This document shows positions 56,525-64,000 of a stretch of 64,000 bases of DNA, piece by piece. The notes below the pieces were generated by a model, which did no database searches, was not told the DNA's origin, and was given only the letters and a program-made list of their open reading frames with translations. Position 1 is the stretch's first letter; every line of letters begins with the position of its first letter. Position numbers and translations under genes: made by a program. The DNA comes from Selaginella moellendorffii (taxonomy: Eukaryota > Streptophyta > Lycopodiopsida > Selaginellales > Selaginellaceae), in assembly GCF_000143415.4 (NCBI RefSeq), contig NW_003314261.1, forward strand, positions 5,272,199 through 5,336,198, read 5' to 3'.

Positions 56525-56911
56525 TTATACCGGTCCGCCACCTTTTCCGATGAGCCTTTTGCTGGCACCGTACCACCGTACAGCGCTATAAACCGGCGGC
56601 ATGGCACCAAGCTCGCCATGACGGTGTCTCTCCCCGCTTGGATCATGCAAGAGCTTGCGAAGGTGGCCCTTGTTTTTCAATTCGTTCACGCCACCAATGT
56701 ACCTGAGGAAGAGAACAAACGAGGACGGACTGTGATGGAGAAACTTATATAGTTTCGAGATCGTGGGGGTGGGGACGTACCTTCCATCGATTCGACTGTA
56801 GCCATCGCCCAACTCCGGCTCCATCATGGAGACTCCTTTGTTCTCGAACGCAATGCTGTGGATCGCTGTGGTGTTGCTGCATTCCTCGTCGTGTGGTTTG
56901 AACTGGAGCAT
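56525..56911 (-). CDS. Hypothetical protein, possibly one exon of a larger gene
   Basis: The frame of 128 codons starts MLQFKPHDEECSN and reads without interruption. A donor-like GG|GTACGT-type context after YSRIDG (near 56777) suggests the coding part may be the first 40-45 residues followed by an intron. The upstream bases stay open in another frame. I do not recognise a domain. Confidence 0.3.
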   Translation of the reverse strand: MLQFKPHDEECSNTTAIHSIAFENKGVSMMEPELGDGYSRIDGRYVPTPTISKLYKFLHHSPSSFVLFLRYIGGVNELKNKGHLRKLLHDPSGERHRHGELGAMPPVYSAVRWYGASKRLIGKGGGPV

Positions 56912-57042
56912 GAGCCTGTCCCTGGATCGTCGAGCTCGAGACCTCCGAGATCCAGTCTTCGTTTCGGATTTGCTCCATCACACTTGGCGGCGTTGTCTCT
57001 GGTGGAAGAAGAAGTCACGCATTGAACCTCAGCTCCAATTCT

Positions 57043-57390
57043 CCATCTCCCAGATTTTTCAAGAAATTCATCTTCAAAACAGATGCTTCTGATGCTGGAG
57101 TGGGAGCTATCTTGAAGCAAGTGCATGGATTAATAGCTTTTGAGAGCTGGAATTTCTCGGAGGTGGAGTCTTGCCAACCAGCAAATGAACAAGAGATGCT
57201 GGGAGTTATCCATGCAGTGACAAAGTGGAGGCACTACCTGCTGACGGTGAGACTCATTCTCTGAATGGATCATTTCAGTTTCTCCTCAAGCCAACAAGAA
57301 GCGAAAGAGGTCGATAGAGCGGCTGCAATCACTCGACTTTACTATTGAGTATAAGCGGGAAAACATTCTTGACAGCGCATCCAGATAGCC
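57043..57390 (+). mobile_element. Ty3/gypsy RNase H fragment
   Basis: KFIFKTDASDAGVGAILKQ carries the first catalytic Asp of RNase H, followed by NEQEMLGVIHAVTKWRHYL; further right, after a frame break, DFTIEYKRENILDSA is the family's C-terminal signature. No LTR is attached. It abuts the unrecognised minus-strand gene. Confidence 0.8.
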
Positions 57391-58094
57391 ACGCGTCAGA
57401 CAAGCAATAGGGTTGACTTTGACCACCATAGCTTTGAAAAACACATCTGCCCGTTCAAGTTCCTCGGCACCAAAAAGCCCAGTGTATCGTTTCACCTGCA
57501 ACCGAGTGAGTCACAATACAAAGCAGTTCAGACGCACAGGTACAGGTACACAGTACTCGCCACCTCAAAATATGAGTTAAGTTAGTCGTTTGCAGCAACC
57601 TTTCGTCGACCCCGTGACAAGAGAACGCCTGGATGATCTGCTGGCTATTTTCATCAGAGCCCGGATAGTGGGCAAGCAAAGAGCAGATTCACTATGTCCC
57701 TGAGTATCTCGAACGTCAACTCGTGGCCTTCCTTTTCCACCGGCCACTTGTGTTTCACAACATCCTTGGGTATGGTCAGCAAAACAAAGAACTAGATTGA
57801 CAAAAAGAGAATAAGTCGCCTTGATGGCTTCATCAAAGGAGAAGAAGGCAGCAACCTGAAGCGGGGTCATACAGTATCAAACTAAACACAAACCCACCTT
57901 TCCCCACAGATATTGGGCGCTGCTTCCTAATTCGTCGTCTCCAAGACAGTCGAACTCGTAGAATCTGAATATCAACTGCAGAAAGACAAAGAGAAGCAAC
58001 ACAACTTAGTTATAAAACACACCTTAACGAGCTTCAACATAGAATCATAGCACTGACTTGTATAAACAAGGCAATCACAATTTATCGCCAACTC

Positions 58095-58326
58095 TGTTAG
58101 GTGCCAGCTTTGACTACGTGGTCAACGTCGGTCAAAGGGAGACTCAAGGTATATTAAGGCATGTTAGGGTAAGGGACTTAACCTACCCTAGCACTCACAG
58201 TGGAGCGGTGGCGTAGTGGAGCTTTTGAGGTAGCTCGGGGGTGGTTGGGTGGTGAGGAACCTCAAGAGGTGGTATAGCATAGTCTAGGGCGACTAGATCT
58301 CTGTCTTTTTGCGCCGGATCATAACA
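58095..58326 (+). repeat. Gy-E 5' LTR
   Basis: 232 bases, starts TGTTAGGTGCC and ends CATAACA, followed by T and the primer-binding site. Confidence 0.9.
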
Positions 58327-60116
58327 TTGGTATCAGAGGAGTTGGTTGCGATGGCTGACCAAGCTGAATGTTGGAATCCTATTGTCGATGGTGGTGCCGA
58401 TGAAGCTGCAAAGATTTGAACCATTCAAGATGTGGTTCATGAGCTGTGAGCCCTTATGGCCAATCTTCTTCTCATGATAAGTCAGATACAAAAAAGTTGC
58501 AAACTTTGTAGCATGAGGATGACGGAAACGAGGAGGAAGAGACTTTCGATCATTGCTCATCAGCTCAACTCTGTGTGGAACAAGATGGAGCTCGAGGATA
58601 CGCATAAATCAACTTTAATGCTGGAGGGCATGTTTCGTGGCGATCCAGTGTGGATTTTACTGGATAGTGGGAGCGATGACAACTTTGTTTTAGCAAAGTT
58701 TGTTGTGGAGCATGGCCTGGTCACACGCGGAGTTCTTCCATACACAGTGGAAGGTGCAGCTACCTCTGCTCAGCATTTCGATGCTTGTGTCGAGGGGCTA
58801 GAAGTGTTGGTTGGCAAAACCACACTTGTGGAAACTTTTTATCTCGCAGATATCCATTGTGTAGATCTCATTCTTGGGATGCCATGGTTGGTGAAGGTGG
58901 ATTCAGAGATAAAGTGGAGTATTAAGCGTATCTCGCTGGAGTATAGTGGCGTTAAAGATGTGTGGTTTGGCTAGGGCATTTAGCCACCAGTTGTTATGCT
59001 CTCTGCTACATCTTTGAAGTGGGTTTGTCGTAATGGAAAAGCACTTTTGAGTTACTTGTTGTTTGTTTGTGACTTGGGGGACAAAGGCACGTGTGGGGGA
59101 GAAGCAACTGTACGGGATGTACTTGATGAGTTTTCTGATGTTTTTCCATCTGAACTTCTTTATGGATTGCCTTCGTTATGAGGTGTGGAGCATGGGATTA
59201 CATTGGAGCCGGGGATGCAGCCAATTTATTGGCGTCTATTTCGGTTAAGTTATACGGAGGAGCAAGAAGTTCAACGACAAGTCAAGGAGTTACTTGAGTT
59301 TGGATTTATTTAGCTAAGTAAGTCTCCATTTGGTGCTTCGATCTTGCTTGTGAAGAAGAAGGACGGTTCAATGCAAATGTGTATGGACTACCATGCTTTG
59401 AACAAGAAGACAGTGAAGGATAAAATGCCGATGCCACGTGTGGATGATATCCTAGACAAGCTTGATGAAGCACAAGTGTTTACCAAGATTGATCTGAGGA
59501 GTGGATATCATCAGATTGCAATGGATGATGCATCTATCTCCAAGACGGCATTCAACACAAGCTTCGGACATTTTGAGTTTATAGTTATGCCGTTTGGTTT
59601 GACGAATGCACCAACCACATTTACTCGGTTGATGACAGAGGTATTTGGGCGTTATCTTCATGAGTTTGTGGAGATTTTCCTGGACGATATTCTTGTTTTT
59701 AGCAAGAATATGGAGGAGCATAAGGTGCATTTGTGCAAGGTTCTTTTATTACTTTGAGACAGCAAATTTTATGCAAAGAAGAGCAAATGTGAATTTGCAA
59801 AGTTGGAGGTGGAATATCTAGGCCATATTTTGACATCTAAAGGTGTCAAGACAGATCTAAGGAAGGTAGCTGTGGTGGAAAACTGACGTACACCGACTAC
59901 AGTGGCTGAGTTGTGCAGTTTTCTTGGTATGGCTAGTTACTACCGACATTTCTAGCATAAGTTTGCAGAGGTGGCTATTCCTTTGACGCGGTTGTTATGC
60001 AAGAATGTGCCATTTGAGTGGAAGAAGCCACAAGAGGAGAGTTTTGTGGCGCTGAAGCGATTGTTGAGCGAGACTCCAGTGCTTCGCATTGCTGATCTAT
60101 CGAAACCTTACGAGAT

Positions 60117-60540
60117 TGAAAACTCCTGCAATCTCTAAACTGGGAGGAAACGTCCACACAAGATCTTCCTAGGAGTTTCAAATCTAATCTAGTCTCTAAA
60201 TCTAAAACTACACTACAAGATGAATGCACTTACCTGCTTGTGCCAAGCCAAGTAGAGACTATGAACATGTGCTTGAAGGTGTTAGTCCCACGCCTTTGAT
60301 CCCTTGAAGGCGGTGGGTAAGTAAGACATTGCCATTGCCATGAAGAGCCAAAGAGATAAGCAGAATGACGATGTATTGCAATGTATTTTGTATTAGGGAT
60401 AAGTCTAAAAACATTCTAAGTCCTACTTTTATAGTTGCTACTGCTCACGTCAAGGTTAGGAATACAGTCCTAACCTTGAACCTCTCAAGTTTACTTTCCT
60501 AAGCTTGAATCCTCGAGCTTGTCTTTTTCTCCCTTCTCCA
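60117..60540. mobile_element. Solo LTR inside Gy-E RNase H
   Basis: 424 bases, TGAAAACTCC...CTTCTCCA, flanked by the perfect 5-bp duplication GAGAT (60112-60116, 60541-60545). It lies between the PYEIE and CDASGYA codons of the RNase H start. No coding content and unrelated to LTR-S or the Gy-E LTR. Confidence 0.85.
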
Positions 60541-62317
60541 GAGATGACATGCGATGCGAGTGGTTATGCACTGGGAGGAGTTTTCATGCAAGAGGGACAG
60601 CCTATTGCATATGAGAGTCAAACTTTGAATTCCGCAGAGCAACGCTATTCCACATATGAGCAAGAGTTACTCTCTATTGTTCATGTTTTGCGGATGTGGC
60701 GGCACTATCTTTATGGTGCAGTGTTCGTGGTGTTGACAGATCACAAACCACTTGTGTATCTTTTCACACAAAAGGAGTTGAACACTAGGCAAGCTTGTTA
60801 GATGGTCAAACTCATAGAGTTTGGGGAGTTTCCTATTGAGCATCATCCAGGAAAATCAAATGTGGTGGTAGATGCTTTATCTCGTGTTCATCATGTGATA
60901 ACGTTACAAACACGATTTTGTCATCATTTGAGTAAGGTGGTTAGCAAGTTTGGGCAGTTGGTTGAGCATGCTCAGGCTCAGGATGCTGAGGTGGCCTCTT
61001 TGCGAGACCAGATGGAAGCCCTTTTCTCATTGGTGGATGGAATTCTCTACTACAATGGCCGTGTATATTTGCCAAGGGTGGATATGTTAATTACTCAAGT
61101 TTTATTCCACTATCATGATTGTCCAGAGGCCGGTCATTTTGGGGGGAAGAAGACGTATGAGTTAATTAAGCACAACTTTTATTGGAGGAATATGAAGACT
61201 GATATCCTCAAGTATTGTAAATCATGCGAGCTTTGTCAACGGGTTAAAGTGCCACGGGAGAAGCCAGGGGGACTCTTACAACCTTTACCTATTCCTCAAA
61301 GCCATTGGTGTAGTATCTCTATAGACTTCATCACTTGTTTGCCATAAACACAAAGGCAAAAGGAGCAAGTATGGGTCATAGTGGATCGGTTGACGAAGTA
61401 TGTGCGATTGTTGGCTTTTCGGAAGACTGTCACTACCTCAGACTTAGCTGCGGTTTACTTGGAGAAGGTTTTTCCTGATTTTGGTTTGCCAGAGGATATC
61501 ATTAGTGATCGAGATTCAAAGTTCACCAGTGGATTTTGGAAAAGCTTTGCAAAGGCTATGCAAGTGACTTTGAAACTCTCGAGTGGAGATCATCCTCAGG
61601 CAGATAGGCAAACTGAGCGTGTGAATCAGGTGGTGGAGGATATGCTACATTGTAGCATTGGTCAAAGGCAAGGACAATGGGATCTATATTTTCCGTTGAT
61701 GCAATTTTCTTACAACAATAGCCAACACAGTGGAGCAAGCTAAGTCCTTACTGTGCCATGTTTGGAAGGCATCCTCGAACAGCGTTGGAGTTAAGATTGC
61801 ATTTGAGTAAGGACGTTCAAGATAAGCTTGATTTCGAGGCTACTAATCTGGCCACAGAACTTGATGAGATTCTGGTGGTGTGCAAACATAATTTGCAAGT
61901 AGCTCAGAATAGAGCGGAGAAGTTTGCCAATGAGCATTACCAATTCTGGGAATATAAGGTGGGTGATCTCGTCTTTGTGCAAGTGATCTTTCCGTCAAGT
62001 GAGCGGCGGAATACCTTGGTGCCTTTACAAATAGGGAAGAGTGATAAAATTTCCTATCGATATGCTGGTCTATATGAAGTGCTAGAGCGCATTGGTAAAG
62101 CGGCTTATCGGGTGCGGCTGCCAGCTGGGGTGAAAATTCATCCGGTATTTTATGTCAGCCAGTTGAAAGGTGTACTATCTCGGAGTGAAGGGCCCAATGC
62201 CTCCTTGATGTATACGGCTGTGGAAGATGGATCAGGAGCTTGAGCAAGGTTCCCCAGAAAGGGTGATCACCGGTACAACTCGTCCTTGGGACAAGGACTT
62301 TGTTAGGGGGGAAGAAT

Positions 62318-62549
62318 TGTTAGGCGCCAGCTTTGACTATGTGGTCAACATTGGTCAAAGGGAGGCTCAAGGTATATTAAGGCATGTTAGGGTAAGGGAC
62401 TTAACCTACCCTAGGGCTCACAGTGGAGCGGTGGCGCAGTGGAGCTTTTGAGGTAGCTTGGGGGTGGTTGGGTGGTGAGGAACCTCAAGAGGTGGTGTAG
62501 CATATTCTAGGGCGACTAGATCTCTGTCTTTTTGCGCCGGATCATAGCA
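62318..62549 (+). repeat. Gy-E 3' LTR
   Basis: 232 bases, TGTTAGGCGCC to CATAGCA, followed by AACTC, the right copy of the target duplication. Confidence 0.9.
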
Positions 62550-63270
62550 AACTCGATAATGTCAAAAGCTCCACAGATCAGCTGGGTCGCGTCGATGGCC
62601 ATGAGCGCTCTTGCCATTTCAAACGCCTCCTGCAAGTCCAAGCCCATGACTCCGTCCTTAGCATCCATAGACACTACAAACAAGATGGTTACGGAAAGCA
62701 AGAATGAATGAACTGGCCTCACAAAGAAAATCTCTCCCGCAATACACAAGTGCAGAGAAATCATTTGGCACTTCATCAAAAGAGACTGTATAAAAGAATC
62801 ACAAACCTGGATGGAACCGACACAGCAGTTACGATTACCCATCGACCAATAACTGTTTGCAGCCTGATTAAGGTTCTCGGGCTAGGGTGGCCTTCACCTG
62901 CGATGTGATTGTCAATCCTCGAGAATAATAGCTGCATGCAAGCTTACCTGAACATATAGGCCTTCCATAAACCCTGCAGACACACAAATGGCTATGTTGC
63001 ACAAATGAGAAAGGAGGAGCTACCAGATGCGCAAAAGGTTTTAACCGCTGGTGAGCAGCTCAAGGACTTCGCTCTTGGAGCGTGAATCGAAGAGCTCCAA
63101 AGTGTCAAGCATCTTATAAGAGATAATCACTGACAACTGCTCCAAAACAACAAAAGAATCTCTATCTAGCTAACGTATCGTGACCAAGCAGCGTCCGGAA
63201 AACTCTACAGCTTGCATCGTAGGCTTTGCCACTGAAAGCTTCTTCAAAGCACTGCAGCAAAACCAAAGTC

Positions 63271-63962
63271 AGCCAGCTCCTCTCTACTAGCGAAGCCTAC
63301 TGGGATAAGTAAAGGTCAAAGGTCCTTTCCCACATCCCTTAGCTTGATTGCCCCCAATCTCTTGCTGAACTCTACTCTGCCACTTTCAAACATCTGAGTG
63401 AAACCCCAATGGAAGAAAAGGTTTATTATTGAAGAGCATACATTAAGGGATACATGAAGGATTCATGGACAGGTCAGAAGTACGTCGGGGATTCAAGCTG
63501 TGGCTGGAGGTCAAAATGTGGGAAAGGACCTTTGAATGGAGCATAACTCCCACTCTATTGGAACATCTGTCTGGCTTGGCAAGATTGTCAATGGCTGAAC
63601 AGGACGAGCAAACCAACCTCCATGTCATGCTGTGAAGAATCCCTTACATGCATTGAGGACTTGTTTAGTGAGAATGTAACTAAAAGCATCAATTTAAATT
63701 TCATCCACCCCAAAAAAAGTAAACAGGTCTTCCAAAGTAATGGTGAGGCCAGTTCATTCAGTGCAAGGTAAAAGAAGTGTAGTAGCTAAAGTCAAAAACT
63801 ACAATATGCTCATGTTCAAAGCTTTCAAGCGTTGGAAGCTTTGAAGGATCTCAAGGAGGAATATGTGTTAAGCACTAGATTAGGATAATAGAATAAAGAA
63901 AAGGCCCTGTGATTACCCTTTTATTCAGTTGGTTTAGGGTGTAAGAGATAGGATTTTAACAT
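63271..63962. other. Unassigned sequence, right part probably an LTR running off the window
   Basis: No gene seen. Near the right end, TTTTAACA is followed by TTGGTATTAGAG (63962-63973), a one-base variant of the initiator tRNA-Met primer-binding site. The bases before it would be the end of a 5' LTR of a plus-strand element; its left edge could not be fixed. Confidence 0.4.
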
Positions 63963-64000
63963 TGGTATTAGAGATTTTAAACAATGAAAGTAAACAACTT

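Larger units (their letters stand above)
58095..62549 (+). mobile_element. Gy-E: Ty3/gypsy LTR retrotransposon with both LTRs and target duplication
   Basis: LTRs are 58095-58326 and 62318-62549, both 232 bases, TG...CA, with about 12 differences by eye. The target duplication is AACTC (58090-58094, 62550-62554). TGGTATCAGAG (58328-58338) is the initiator-tRNA-Met primer site. Gag is almost absent. Protease has ILLDSGSDDNFV (58.66 kb) and LILGMPWL. RT has MLVKKKDGS and FLDDILVFS (59.68 kb). RNase H is cut by a solo LTR at 60.1 kb, then CDASGYALGG follows. Integrase has HYHDCPEAGHFGGKKTYEL, CKSCELCQ, IISDRDSKF and QTERVNQ. The C-terminal region (VGDLVFVQV, KIHPVFYVSQLK) ends near 62243. Stops and frameshifts make it non-autonomous. 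Confidence 0.93.
57395..63270 (-). pseudogene. Unrecognised multi-exon gene disrupted by Gy-E
   Basis: Exon-like pieces on the minus strand, from right to left: CFEEAFSGKAYDASCRVF (63.25 kb); LEQLSVIISYKMLDTLELFD (63.1 kb); a GHPSPRTLIRLQTVIGRW piece (62.9 kb); MDAKDGVMGLDLQEAFEMARALMA (62.65 kb) whose exon (62673-62555 plus 58094-58023) is cut by Gy-E; LIFRFYEFDCLGDDELG (57975-57898); VAAFFSFDEAIKAT (from 57855); KHKWPVEKEGHELTFEI (57.7 kb); VKRYTGLFGAEELERADVFF (57.47 kb). A one-base frame change near 57.67 kb separates two parts. The helical, repetitive character suggests an ARM/HEAT-like protein, but I cannot name the family. The insertion alone would stop its function. Confidence 0.65.

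Overview
This window looks like nuclear DNA of a land plant. It has plant gene families (an AP2/ERF factor, acireductone dioxygenase, an ATL-type RING protein, plant-type synaptotagmin remnants), GT-AG introns of mostly 46-110 bases, a nuclear tRNA gene and large nested Ty3/gypsy retrotransposons. Very short introns in compact multi-exon genes suggest a lycophyte such as Selaginella, but that is my inference and not proven here.

0-4.3 kb is ordinary gene space: the first exon of a CCCH zinc-finger gene (-), a mitochondrial-type PGP phosphatase (+, five exons), an acireductone dioxygenase (+, six exons, one GC-AG intron) and an intronless AP2/ERF factor (-). A perfect 24-bp hairpin lies between the second and third.

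5-20.3 kb is a rearranged family cluster. An intact MATE transporter (5.7-7.5 kb, +) has a decayed, inverted second copy (18.2-20 kb, -). Between them are mosaic fragments of a synaptotagmin gene, two copies plus a fragment of a gene with a trypsin-like fold and Gly-rich tail (here PL), and two intact members of a second family (here FamA). A third FamA gene lies at 53 kb inside a 2.3-kb inverted segmental copy. Both families look like trypsin-fold proteins that have lost the catalytic His and Ser. That is the best candidate here for an undescribed protein group.

20.4-52.3 kb is a stack of nested transposable elements. Names used here: Gy-A (-, fragments spread from 21.4 to 52.3 kb), Gy-B (-, 25-30 kb), Gy-C (+, 35.6-45.3 kb, 5-bp target duplication ACAAG) and Gy-D (-, 45.6-50.8 kb, a nearly complete chromovirus). 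Gy-C contains a hAT transposon with a perfect 8-bp target duplication, a 160-bp insert, a MITE and one of four solo LTRs of a family I call LTR-S. Each LTR-S copy is about 1.7 kb and carries a GAGATGGAGTCC minisatellite.

52.8-57 kb returns to gene space: FamA-C, an ABCC transporter remnant and an ATL-type RING gene. From 57.3 to 63.3 kb lies an unrecognised multi-exon gene (-) broken in an exon by Gy-E, a 4.45-kb Ty3/gypsy element (58095-62549) with two 232-bp LTRs and target duplication AACTC. Gy-E itself carries a solo LTR. The right edge shows the end of another LTR followed by a degenerate primer-binding site.
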